Source: Rhizobium sp. NLR16a | GTDB lineage: Bacteria > Pseudomonadota > Alphaproteobacteria > Rhizobiales > Rhizobiaceae | Assembly: GCF_017948245.1 (NCBI RefSeq) | Contig: NZ_CP072872.1 | Coordinates: 6,084-70,083, forward strand | Reading direction: 5' to 3' | Length of the DNA: 64,000 nucleotides | Shown here: positions 42,336-50,639 of the stretch, one piece after another | Layout: every line of letters starts with the position of its first letter | Position numbering within the stretch: position 1 is the stretch's first letter | Notes under the pieces: model-generated | The model's input: only the letters and a program-made list of their open reading frames with translations | Told to the model about the DNA's origin: nothing | The model's database searches: none | Translations under genes and position numbers: made by a program

Positions 42336-42545
42336 ATGCCAGCAAAGGTGCTTTTTCCTTTCTTGATCGTAGCCGGTCTCGCCGGCTGCGGCACGGCGGC
42401 GAAGGAAAAGACCGCTCCTTGCAAGAGGCCTGCGAACCTGACCTCCTATGCGTCAGATCCTCGCCTCGAATGTGGGCCGATGACAAGTGTCAACGGCAAC
42501 GCAGCCGACGCCTTCGCTGCTATTGACGCCATGACGGCGAATTAA
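42336..42545 (+). CDS. Small outer-membrane lipoprotein, VirB7- or entry-exclusion-like
   Basis: A 69-residue protein with lipobox LAGC at about residues 15-18, so the mature form is a lipoprotein of about 52 residues with two further Cys. The position between virB5 and virB6 is where several systems carry either VirB7 or an entry-exclusion lipoprotein. A GTG at 42318 would add six residues. Neither start has a good ribosome site. Confidence 0.65.
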   Translation: MPAKVLFPFLIVAGLAGCGTAAKEKTAPCKRPANLTSYASDPRLECGPMTSVNGNAADAFAAIDAMTAN

Positions 42546-42557
42546 GGACGGTTGGCG

Positions 42558-43586
42558 ATGAACGACTTCCTTGGAGCGTTGCTGGAAAGAATTGAACAGA
42601 CCGGAGCGAATTTCTCGTCGCGAGCCTACGGGATCGTCGGCAATGAGGTCGTGCCGCTGCTGACGATCATGTTCATCGCATATGTGGGCTTTTACGGCCT
42701 CCAACTGTTCATGGGAACCGCTCGCGTCAGCGTCAGCGAGATTATCGGTCGGGTGGCGCGTATGTTGATCATCCTCGCGCTGGTGAGGAATTGGGACTAT
42801 TTTAACACCCTCTTCTATTCTTGGCTGAACGACACTCCGGAGGACGTTGGCCGAGCTATCCTCACCGCCACAGGGACCGGTATCACGGAACCGACAAACG
42901 GCCTGTCGATGATCTGGAGAACTGCCAACGAGGCAGCTTCAGCCTTCGCGGAACAGTCAGGCTATTTTTCGGTGTTGCCCTCGATGGTCGGTTTTCTGAT
43001 CATGTTCGCCGTCGCTGTTTTTATTGCGGTAGCATTGGCCATCCTTCTGCTTGCAAAGGTGATGATGTGGGTCTTGATCGGGACGGCTCCCATCTTCATC
43101 GGTTGCATGCTTTTCGACCAGACGAGGGGTTTGGGCGTCGCCTGGTTCCAACAGGTGCTGATGTATGCATTGATCCCGCTGTTCGTTTATGTCGTTGCGG
43201 CATTCCTTATTGCAGCAATGGACCCGGAACTGACCAAGGTCAGCAGCGCTGCAAGCCAAAGGCGCCTTCAGCTCAGTGACATTTCCGCTTTTTTGCTGCT
43301 CTGCGCCGCCGGCGCTTTTGTCCTCTTTAATATTCAGGTTCTCGCGCAAGGGATTACCGGTGGTGTGGCTGCCGGTCTCGGCAATGTCGCGCGCGCAGTC
43401 GGGCGATTTGCTGGCATATCGGCACCCATTTCGGCCTTGTCCGGAGGGCAGCGCCTCACGGGAGCAGCAGGCAACGCGGGAATGCAAGCCAGGGCGCGCA
43501 CGCAAGAAGGCATGCGAGCCAACATACGAAACGCCAGCGCTGAGGCGATGCAGAACCGCATCAGCAACAACAGCACGCCTCGTTGA
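42558..43586 (+). CDS. virB6: VirB6-like polytopic inner-membrane protein
   Basis: A 342-residue protein with at least five membrane helices, such as VPLLTIMFIAYVGFYGLQLF, MVGFLIMFAVAVFIAVALAILLL and ISAFLLLCAAGAFVLF. The central W-V-L-I-G-T-A-P-I-F-I-G segment is the conserved core of VirB6. The cytoplasmic tail is rich in Ala, Gly, Arg and Asn. The ATG at 42558 follows AAGGA. It forms the inner-membrane channel part. Confidence 0.85.
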   Translation: MNDFLGALLERIEQTGANFSSRAYGIVGNEVVPLLTIMFIAYVGFYGLQLFMGTARVSVSEIIGRVARMLIILALVRNWDYFNTLFYSWLNDTPEDVGRAILTATGTGITEPTNGLSMIWRTANEAASAFAEQSGYFSVLPSMVGFLIMFAVAVFIAVALAILLLAKVMMWVLIGTAPIFIGCMLFDQTRGLGVAWFQQVLMYALIPLFVYVVAAFLIAAMDPELTKVSSAASQRRLQLSDISAFLLLCAAGAFVLFNIQVLAQGITGGVAAGLGNVARAVGRFAGISAPISALSGGQRLTGAAGNAGMQARARTQEGMRANIRNASAEAMQNRISNNSTPR

Positions 43587-43597
43587 GGCGCGAAAGT

Positions 43598-43619
43598 AAG
43601 GGCTAGGTTTAAGGGCTAG
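43598..43619 (+). promoter_or_regulatory. Double AAGGGCTAG leader before virB8
   Basis: Two copies of AAGGGCTAG at 43598 and 43611 precede the virB8 ATG. The second is four bases from the start and must serve as ribosome site. The same nine bases stand before the starts at 6634 and 36285. Confidence 0.7.
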
Positions 43620-43623
43620 ACGA

Positions 43624-44319
43624 ATGGCAGAAACAAATGAAGCAGTTCTTCGGAGCTATTTTCAAGACGGCGATCGGTGGGAACAGGAAATCGTAAAGAA
43701 GGCCAAGCGGTCTCGCACGCTCGCATGGTTCGTCACCACGATTTTCGGCGCGATAACCTTGCTTTCCTTAACCGCGCTGGTGATGCTCGTACCGCTGAAG
43801 AGCTTTGAACCCTACATCGTCGAGGTCGACAAGAACACCGGATACATGGAGATCAAAACCGGTCTCACACGCTCGGCGAATCTCACAGATCAACAGGCGG
43901 TCACCCAGGCCAACGTCGTGCGCTATATTCGCTCGCGTGAGGGATACGACCCCTTTGCGATTGAGCAGAATTTCGGCATTGCCGCCCTGCTCTCCACGGG
44001 CGACGCTGCCCGTGAGCTGCAGGAACTCTATAGCGCGGCAAATCCCAACAATCCTGCACGGGCTTTGGGGAAGAACAAGAGTGTGACCGTCGATATTAAA
44101 TCCGTCACCTTTTCTAATGCCAGCACGGCCCTAGTGCGGTTTTCGACTACAGAGAAAACGGACACGGATTCTATCACCCGGCATTACATTTCGGTCGTCC
44201 GCTATCGCTATACGGACACTCCATCGACCAATGAATGGCGCTTCGAAAACCCGCTGGGCTTCCAGGTCTACAACTACCGTCGCGATCAAGAGACGGTGAC
44301 GCCTGGAGACGAGAAATGA
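43624..44319 (+). CDS. virB8: VirB8-like inner-membrane assembly factor
   Basis: A 231-residue bitopic protein. A short cytoplasmic part, a single membrane helix (TLAWFVTTIFGAITLLSLTALVML) and a periplasmic NTF2-like domain that begins SFEPYIVEVDKNTGYMEIK. The late PSTNEWRFENPLGFQVYNYR is the family's closing motif. VirB8 nucleates the channel by contacts with VirB9 and VirB10. The stop overlaps the next ATG (ATGA). Confidence 0.95.
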   Translation: MAETNEAVLRSYFQDGDRWEQEIVKKAKRSRTLAWFVTTIFGAITLLSLTALVMLVPLKSFEPYIVEVDKNTGYMEIKTGLTRSANLTDQQAVTQANVVRYIRSREGYDPFAIEQNFGIAALLSTGDAARELQELYSAANPNNPARALGKNKSVTVDIKSVTFSNASTALVRFSTTEKTDTDSITRHYISVVRYRYTDTPSTNEWRFENPLGFQVYNYRRDQETVTPGDEK

Positions 44320-45125
44320 TCAAACGCCTCCTGCTTTCTGCGACCGTCATGGCCGCGACGATGACTCACGTCCACGCTGCGCAGGCGCCACGGCCCGGCT
44401 CGCTCGATTCGCGTGTCACCAGCGTCGTCTACCAGCCGAACAATGTGGTGAAAGTTTCTGCCACCTACGGCATCTCCACCATGATCATCTTTGATGAGGA
44501 CGAAAAATTCGAAACGATATCGCTCGGCGACACAGATAGTTGGCAGGTTGCCCCGTCTGAAAAGGGCAATATCCTGTTCGTCAAGCCGATTGCGAAGAGC
44601 GTCGCCACCAACATGAACGTCGTGACCACCAAGAGGATCTATTTCCTCGAGCTCAACGACCATGCTCCGACCGATGGCAAGGAGATCTTCGGAATCCGGT
44701 TCGTCTATCCTGAGAAGGATCTGAATGCTTCGCTGCGCAAGGAAGCGGAGTACCGGGCTGCAAACCCGAATATGTCAAATCTCGACAAGGCCAACGTCAA
44801 TATCGACTATTCGTTTTCAGGCGACCCAGCGCTGAAGCCTACGATGATTTTCGATGACGGGAAAAAAACCTTCTTCAAGTTCGGCAGCCGCGTTCCCGCG
44901 ATTTTTGCCGTGCAGTCGGACTTCTCCGAGACGCTGCGCAATTTTCGCAAGGAGGGCGAATACATCGTCGTCGACGGTGTGGCGACGCAATATACGCTCC
45001 GCGATGGCAACCAGTGGACATGCATCTTCAACCTTCGCAAGCCTGACTTCGGCGCTCCGGATCCGGACATTCTCGGTCCGGCTCATGACACCAAGGCGAC
45101 GGAACGTAGGAGGAGCGGCAACTAA
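44316..45125 (+). CDS. virB9: VirB9-like outer-membrane core component
   Basis: A 269-residue exported protein with signal peptide to HVHA. The pattern RVTSVVYQPNNVVKVSATYGIST and ETISLGDTDSWQV opens the N-terminal VirB9 domain, and NFRKEGEYIVVDGVATQYTLRDG closes the C-terminal domain that binds VirB7 and VirB10. Its stop overlaps the virB10 start by one base (TAATG). Confidence 0.95.
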   Translation: MIKRLLLSATVMAATMTHVHAAQAPRPGSLDSRVTSVVYQPNNVVKVSATYGISTMIIFDEDEKFETISLGDTDSWQVAPSEKGNILFVKPIAKSVATNMNVVTTKRIYFLELNDHAPTDGKEIFGIRFVYPEKDLNASLRKEAEYRAANPNMSNLDKANVNIDYSFSGDPALKPTMIFDDGKKTFFKFGSRVPAIFAVQSDFSETLRNFRKEGEYIVVDGVATQYTLRDGNQWTCIFNLRKPDFGAPDPDILGPAHDTKATERRRSGN

Positions 45126-46330
45126 TGAAGCGCAGTCCCGAACTTGAAGCCATGACGACGGCCGACGAAACGGCGGTCAGCAATCGCAATGCTGGACGAA
45201 ACCAAACTCTCGGTATGGCCGCCCTTCTCCTGGGCGGCGCCGTGGCCGCCTATTTCGTTCTTGCGACCGCGAACGAAAAGCCACGCGATGTTGCTGACAG
45301 CGACGAAGAGTTTCAGACCACAACATTCCGGCCGCCGTCCTTTGTTCGCGACGAACAAAAGCGGGAACCGGAGCCCGAACAAGAAGTCATCAAACTGCCG
45401 ACGCCACCTGAAGCTGTTGAGGAAACCGTCGATACGACTGAGTTCAAGGTTCCAGCGCCGCCAGAGGCCGTTGAAGAGACGCCCGAAGCTGCGCCGGTGG
45501 AAGTGTTCCCCGAGCGTTACAAGTCGGGCCTGATCAAGCTCGATCAAAAAGGAAACGGAAGCGGAAACGGAAGCCTGACAGGCGAGAGCGATTCCGGGCT
45601 GAGCGTTGCCGGTGAGGACCGCAACAGCAAGTACCTGGCTGCGGCCGCGGGCCTTGCCGATCGGAGCGCCAAGGCCCGGCAGATCGAGCGTATCGACGCG
45701 ATGATACCGGAGGGAACCTTGATCCCCGGCATCCTCGAGACGGCTATTAACAGCGACCTGCCCGGCCAGATTCGTGCCATTACCTCCCAAGATGTCTATT
45801 CCTTCGACGGCCGGCGTATTCTGATCCCGACCGGAACGCGCCTCATTGGCGAATATCAGTCGGAGGTGACGCGCGGACAAAAGCGCATCTTCGTCATCTG
45901 GACCAGGCTCATTCGCGATGATGGCGTTTCCGTGCGCCTTAACTCGATCGGCACGGACAGCCTGGGCCGATCTGGCTTGACCGGGCATGTCGACAATAAG
46001 TTCCGCGAACGATTTGGAGCGTCGATCATGCTTTCTATCGTCGGCGGCGCTGCCAGCTATCTGACCGGATATGGCAGTCAGGAGGCCTCCAACAACAGCG
46101 ACGATGCCGCACGAGGCGAAGAGATCGCACGGGAGACGATCGCGCAGACCTTTAGCGACATGGCGAATACGGTACTCAGTGAAAACCTCCGTATTCCTCC
46201 CACCATCAGCGTCAGCCAAGGCGAGCGAATCTTTGTCTACGTGCGCCAGGACCTCGATTTCAGTGCCATGTACGACGATCCGGTTACCGAAGCGATGAAG
46301 GAGATTCAACGTGAACGTCGCGGCAAGTAA
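45125..46330 (+). CDS. virB10: VirB10-like core scaffold
   Basis: A 401-residue protein with a short cytoplasmic part, one membrane helix (TLGMAALLLGGAVAAYFVLA), a Pro/Glu-rich periplasmic segment (about residues 75-130) with the repeat PPEAVEET twice, and the TrbI/VirB10 beta-barrel domain from residue 190 (IPGILETAINSDLPGQIRA, GTRLIGEYQ). It spans both membranes and senses ATP energy. The next gene begins 20 bases before its stop. Confidence 0.95.
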   Translation: MKRSPELEAMTTADETAVSNRNAGRNQTLGMAALLLGGAVAAYFVLATANEKPRDVADSDEEFQTTTFRPPSFVRDEQKREPEPEQEVIKLPTPPEAVEETVDTTEFKVPAPPEAVEETPEAAPVEVFPERYKSGLIKLDQKGNGSGNGSLTGESDSGLSVAGEDRNSKYLAAAAGLADRSAKARQIERIDAMIPEGTLIPGILETAINSDLPGQIRAITSQDVYSFDGRRILIPTGTRLIGEYQSEVTRGQKRIFVIWTRLIRDDGVSVRLNSIGTDSLGRSGLTGHVDNKFRERFGASIMLSIVGGAASYLTGYGSQEASNNSDDAARGEEIARETIAQTFSDMANTVLSENLRIPPTISVSQGERIFVYVRQDLDFSAMYDDPVTEAMKEIQRERRGK

Positions 46331-47333
46331 CACGATCAAACGCGATCCGCACTACTTCCTCAATCGCGCGCTCGAACCGATCAAACAGTTCCTTGATGAC
46401 CCAAAGGTGGTCGAAATCGCCGCCAATAAGCCGGGCCACGTCTATGTGGAGCGGTTCGGCGCCGATCATATGGAACACCATTTCATCGACGCCCTGACGA
46501 CCGATGAAATCCAGAACATCGGCGAGCGTGTTGCGGCGGCGACCAATCAATTCATCAGCCGTGCCAAGCCGATTCTGAGCGCGGCGCTTCCGACTGGCGA
46601 ACGTATTCAGATCGTCCTACCGCCGGCGGCCCCTGACGGTGGCTCGATCTCGATCCGCAAGCAGGTCGTGAACAACTTCACGCTCGAGGAGTATCGCGAC
46701 AACGGTTCGCTCGACAAAGTATCTGTGGCCGTCGGCGGCCTCAGCGACATCGACCGGGAATTGATCGGACACCTGCGCGCAGGCCGGATTTACGATTTCA
46801 TCCACACCGCTATCACCAAACGAGTCTCTATCCTCATCAGTGGCGGCACCTCATCCGGCAAGACGACCTTCCTTAACGCCTGCCTGAAAAGTGTGGATCC
46901 TCATGAGCGGATCATCACGCTCGAGGACACACGCGAGCTATTCCCGCCGCAGGCGAACACGGTTCACCTGATCGCGTCGAAGGGTCATCAGGGCACTGCA
47001 GACGTGACCATTCAAAACTTGCTCGAGTCGTCGTTGCGCATGCGTCCCGACCGTTTGTTCGTCGGCGAGATTCGTGGCGCGGAGGCATTCTCCTTCCTGC
47101 GCGCGATCAACACCGGCCATCCGGGCAGCATGTCCACCGTTCACGCCGATACGCCGATGGGCGCCTATGAACAGCTCGCAATGATGATGCAGCAAGCCGG
47201 CATGTCAGCGGGTTTTTCCAAGCAGGATCTCATGTCGTATATCCAGATGGTGATCCCGATCGTCATCCAGCTCCGCCGTGACGGCGGCAAGCGCGGCGTC
47301 TCCGAAATCTTCTTCGCCCGGGATGAACCATGA
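46311..47333 (+). CDS. virB11: VirB11-like hexameric ATPase
   Basis: A 340-residue ATPase starting at a GTG inside the end of virB10. Walker A is SGGTSSGKTTFLNACL near residue 180. Asp box TLEDTRELFPPQANTVHL, Walker B RMRPDRLFVGEIRG and the His box TGHPGSMSTVHAD follow in order. The protein forms a hexamer at the base of the channel and switches it between pilus growth and DNA transfer. Stop overlaps virD4 (ATGA). Confidence 0.95.
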   Translation: MNVAASNTIKRDPHYFLNRALEPIKQFLDDPKVVEIAANKPGHVYVERFGADHMEHHFIDALTTDEIQNIGERVAAATNQFISRAKPILSAALPTGERIQIVLPPAAPDGGSISIRKQVVNNFTLEEYRDNGSLDKVSVAVGGLSDIDRELIGHLRAGRIYDFIHTAITKRVSILISGGTSSGKTTFLNACLKSVDPHERIITLEDTRELFPPQANTVHLIASKGHQGTADVTIQNLLESSLRMRPDRLFVGEIRGAEAFSFLRAINTGHPGSMSTVHADTPMGAYEQLAMMMQQAGMSAGFSKQDLMSYIQMVIPIVIQLRRDGGKRGVSEIFFARDEP

Positions 47334-49432
47334 CCAAGGAGCTCCAGGCGTTCTATCTGCTCTTTTGCGTCGGGATAGCGTTCGTTGTCTGGATGCTTGG
47401 CTACGGCCTGGGTCTTCAGCTCTTCTACAAGGATGGACGGGTTCTCGAAACGACGATCACGAGCAACCCCTTTGTTCCAATTCAGCAGTTCTGGATTTAT
47501 CGCTCGAGCCCTGCTCTGCAGAAGGTCGCGCTTGGTTCGATGGTTCCGGCACTGATCGTCGCCGGCCTGGTCGCATACATCGGCCTGAAGCCGACGAGCA
47601 ACCCCTTGGGCGACGCGGCGTTTCAGGACATCGCCTCGCTTAGGCGCGGCAAATGGTTCCGCAAACACGGCCATATTTTCGGCCGCGTAGGGCGCAACAT
47701 TCTCCGCACGAAGGACGATCGGCATCATTTGATCATTGGTCCGACGCGCTCCGGTAAGGGCGCGGGCTATGTCATCCCCAATGCGCTCATGCACGAAGGC
47801 TCGATGATCGTCACTGACCTCAAAGGCGAGGTTTTCAAGGCAACCGCGGGCTATCGCCGACAGAACGGCAGCCAGGTCTTCCTGTTCGCGCCGGGCTCGG
47901 AAAAGACCAATCGCTATAATCCGCTCGATTTCGTTCGGACGGAGCGGGGCAACCGCACCACTGACATCCAAAACATCGCTGGCATTTTGGTGCCCGAAAA
48001 CACGGCATCGGAAAACTCCGTTTGGCAAGCGACGGCGCAACAAGTCCTTGCCGGCGTGATCAGCTACATCACCGAAAGCCCCTTCTATCGTGATCGCCGC
48101 AACCTCGGCGAGGTCAATTCCTTCTTCAACAGCGGCGTCGATGTGCAGGCGCTGATGAAGTACATCAAGGAAAAAGAACCCTACCTGTCCAAGTTCACAC
48201 TTGAGAGCTTCAATTCCTATATCGCTTTATCCGAACGCGCGGCCGCTTCCGCGCTTATGGATATCCAGAAGGCCATGCGGCCTTTTAAAAATGAGCGGAT
48301 CGTCGCGGCAACCAATGTCACCGACATGGATCTGCGGGCGATGAAGCGTCGGCCGATGTCGATCTATCTGGCGCCGAACATCACGGACATAACCCTGCTT
48401 CGCCCTCTCCTCACCCTGTTCGTACAGCAGGTAATGGATATCCTCACTCTGGAGCACGATCCCAATTCTCTTCCAGTCTATTTCCTCCTCGACGAATTCC
48501 GGCAGTTGAAGCGGATGGACGAAATCATGACGAAGCTGCCCTATGTGGCAGGCTATAACATCAAGCTCGCCTTCATCATCCAGGACCTGAAAAATCTCGA
48601 TGAGATCTACGGCGAAACCTCCCGGCATTCGCTGCTCGGTAATTGCGGCTATCAACTCGTCCTTGGTGCCAACGACCAGGCCACTGCCGAGTATGCGTCG
48701 CGGGCCCTCGGAAAGCGCACGATCCGCTACCAGTCGGAATCCCGCACGATCGAGCTGATGGGTCTGCCACGCCGCACCAAGGTAGAGCAGATTCGCGAAC
48801 GTGATCTGATGATGCCGCAGGAGGTCCGGCAAATGCCGGAGAACAAGATGATCCTGCTCATCGAAGGGCAAAGACCGATCTTCGGGGAGAAGCTTCGGTT
48901 CTTTAAAACGAACCCGTTCAAATCGGCTGAAGAATTTTCGCAGGCCAATATCCCGCAGGTGCCGGAGGTCGAATATCTGCCCCCGAAAGCCATTCCCGCA
49001 ACCACTCCGGAGTATGCCAAGGGCGGAGTTCCTTCCATCGCAACAACCTCGGCGGCGCCCACAATAGAAGAGAGGCCGGCCGCGGCCGCGATGATTACGT
49101 CTGCTCCGGCAAACCAGGACGCGACCGTAGCTGAGGAGGAAACGACTACTACCGCCAGACGAACCGTCAACAAAAAGGCGCTGCAGCCGAAGCCGAAGCC
49201 GAAGCCGGCGACTGCGAAGGCCGATGCGGTAGCATCCGCAAGCCTTGCCGCCATGGAAGCTCGGATAAAGGCGATTGAGGAAGGCCTGACTCCAAAGGCT
49301 GCGCAGCTCAAAGCAACTGTCGAAGCGAAAGCCGAAAAGCTCGGCGATAAACCAGCCGCGCGCCGCAATTTCATGGACATCTTCAACACGACGGTTCCTG
49401 ATCCCGTCGAGGTTGGGGTGGCAGCCGTATAG
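47330..49432 (+). CDS. virD4: VirD4/TraG-type coupling protein
   Basis: A 700-residue protein. Two N-terminal membrane helices are followed by Walker A (IIGPTRSGKGAGYVIPNAL, near 140), TDLKGEVFKATAGYR and Walker B (LPVYFLLDEFRQL, near 385). The last 170 residues are a low-complexity tail rich in Ala, Pro, Thr and Lys that ends in a conserved-looking MDIFNTTVPDP. It recruits the relaxase-bound strand and hands it to the VirB channel. It closes the operon. Confidence 0.95.
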   Translation: MTKELQAFYLLFCVGIAFVVWMLGYGLGLQLFYKDGRVLETTITSNPFVPIQQFWIYRSSPALQKVALGSMVPALIVAGLVAYIGLKPTSNPLGDAAFQDIASLRRGKWFRKHGHIFGRVGRNILRTKDDRHHLIIGPTRSGKGAGYVIPNALMHEGSMIVTDLKGEVFKATAGYRRQNGSQVFLFAPGSEKTNRYNPLDFVRTERGNRTTDIQNIAGILVPENTASENSVWQATAQQVLAGVISYITESPFYRDRRNLGEVNSFFNSGVDVQALMKYIKEKEPYLSKFTLESFNSYIALSERAAASALMDIQKAMRPFKNERIVAATNVTDMDLRAMKRRPMSIYLAPNITDITLLRPLLTLFVQQVMDILTLEHDPNSLPVYFLLDEFRQLKRMDEIMTKLPYVAGYNIKLAFIIQDLKNLDEIYGETSRHSLLGNCGYQLVLGANDQATAEYASRALGKRTIRYQSESRTIELMGLPRRTKVEQIRERDLMMPQEVRQMPENKMILLIEGQRPIFGEKLRFFKTNPFKSAEEFSQANIPQVPEVEYLPPKAIPATTPEYAKGGVPSIATTSAAPTIEERPAAAAMITSAPANQDATVAEEETTTTARRTVNKKALQPKPKPKPATAKADAVASASLAAMEARIKAIEEGLTPKAAQLKATVEAKAEKLGDKPAARRNFMDIFNTTVPDPVEVGVAAV

Positions 49433-49489
49433 CGATCAGGAACTAAAACCGAATGACAGCGGGCTTCTGTAGGGTGAACAAATGGGGAA

Positions 49490-49840
49490 ATGGGGTTGCA
49501 AAGAAGACTCTGGAACTCTTTGCATTTGCGGGCGAACACAGCGAAGGCGTTGCATGCGTACCGGCAGGCCGAGGCGCGCTTTCATGAGCTTCAGCAACAG
49601 AAGGATGCGCTGGACGCCGAGGAGCGGGTCATTCTGCATATATGGACGGAGAAGCTGTCGAGGGCTTCACTCAGGCCGGGCGATCACGAAGGATTCCAAT
49701 CCGCATACCTGTCGCTTGGTCAGCGACGCGCTGAGCTGTTCGAGTCTTGGCAGATGGCAAACGCGAACCTGGCATCGGCCTATGAACAGGCGCGACGTGT
49801 GTTGCGGGAGTTTGGGTTCACGTCTCCGCTTGACGACTGA
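49490..49840 (+). CDS. Small helical hypothetical protein
   Basis: A 116-residue protein starting after GGGGAA. It is almost wholly helical with heptad-like Leu, Ala and Glu spacing (AYRQAEARFHELQQQKDALDAEERVI), suggesting a coiled coil. It follows virD4 by 57 nt and could be the last cotranscribed gene of the transfer operon. The family is not recognised. Confidence 0.5.
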   Translation: MGLQRRLWNSLHLRANTAKALHAYRQAEARFHELQQQKDALDAEERVILHIWTEKLSRASLRPGDHEGFQSAYLSLGQRRAELFESWQMANANLASAYEQARRVLREFGFTSPLDD

Positions 49841-49946
49841 TGTACTACATTGCGCATTCACAGATGAAGTCGTAACGCAGAGCCGACCATAGTTTACCTT
49901 CTCACTGCGCTGTGCATTCCATTGGCTGCGCAAACAATTTGAGGCC

Positions 49947-50362
49947 ATGATGCTCCATAAACCGCAGACCAAAACTCCGAATGCTATCGATATTCATGTC
50001 GGCAGCCGCATCCGCTTGCAACGAACGCTAATGGGATTCAAACGACCCTGGCAGCAGGGCTCGGGATCACTTTCCAGGAGGTACAGAAATATGAGAAGGG
50101 CACAAATCGGGTCGGCTCTAGCCGGCTCCAAGCCATCGCAAACATTCTCGGCGTCCCGGTTGCATGGTTTTTCGAGGAGGGGCATGGGGGCTCTTCCAGT
50201 CCGCTAGAGCCGGAGCCGGGAGCCGGCAGGGAAATCACGCAGTTCCTGAATTCCGTCGAGGGGCTGGCTCTCAATCGCGCCTTTGTGAAGATTGAGGACG
50301 AAAAGATCCGGCGGAAGCTCGTCAACCTGGTGAAAGCGCTGGCAAAAGAGGCTTCGGAGTAA
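49947..50362 (+). pseudogene. Frameshifted XRE-family regulator
   Basis: The first 30 codons give IDIHVGSRIRLQRTLMGF, matching the HTH start of the regulator at 7337 (VDVHVGRRLRARRLEMK). After about 50037 the match continues in another frame: QTTLAAGLGITFQEVQKYEKGT and on to a stop at 50362 (NLVKALAKEASE). About four bases appear to be missing at the junction. With the frame restored, the protein would be about 138 residues, close to the relative. It may be a broken conjugation repressor, or a sequencing error. Confidence 0.75.
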
Positions 50363-50421
50363 GACCCCGCTGATACGAAGTCAGCATGTTTTATGCCGGC
50401 CTCTTAAAATGAGCCCCGCCA

Positions 50422-50634
50422 TTAGAAGGGCCAGAAGCTTCCTAGATAGGTCGCTGTCTCGTTCACCCAATCCATCGAGTCACGATACCAAGCCATCACC
50501 GTTTCCGATGCCACCTGGACGCAGCCGAGAAAAAATACAAATACGATAACAACGGCGAAGAACTTGCCAAACCCCTCGTCGCCTTTCGGGTCATTGCTCT
50601 GGATGACGTATTGTTGCCGGTTATCCTTCAACAT
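50422..50634 (-). CDS. Small membrane protein behind the relaxase
   Basis: A 70-residue protein with one membrane helix (FFAVVIVFVFFLGCVQVA) and an aromatic C-terminus (MDWVNETATYLGSFWPF). It begins five bases after the relaxase stop, so it is the third gene of the mobC operon. A link to transfer or entry exclusion is possible. The family is not recognised. Confidence 0.55.
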   Translation of the reverse strand: MLKDNRQQYVIQSNDPKGDEGFGKFFAVVIVFVFFLGCVQVASETVMAWYRDSMDWVNETATYLGSFWPF

Positions 50635-50639
50635 ATCCC

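Noticed and set aside
45122-46339. Minus-strand open frame of 405 codons
   Set aside because: It mirrors virB10 almost exactly. VirB10 motifs and the operon overlaps show which strand is coding.
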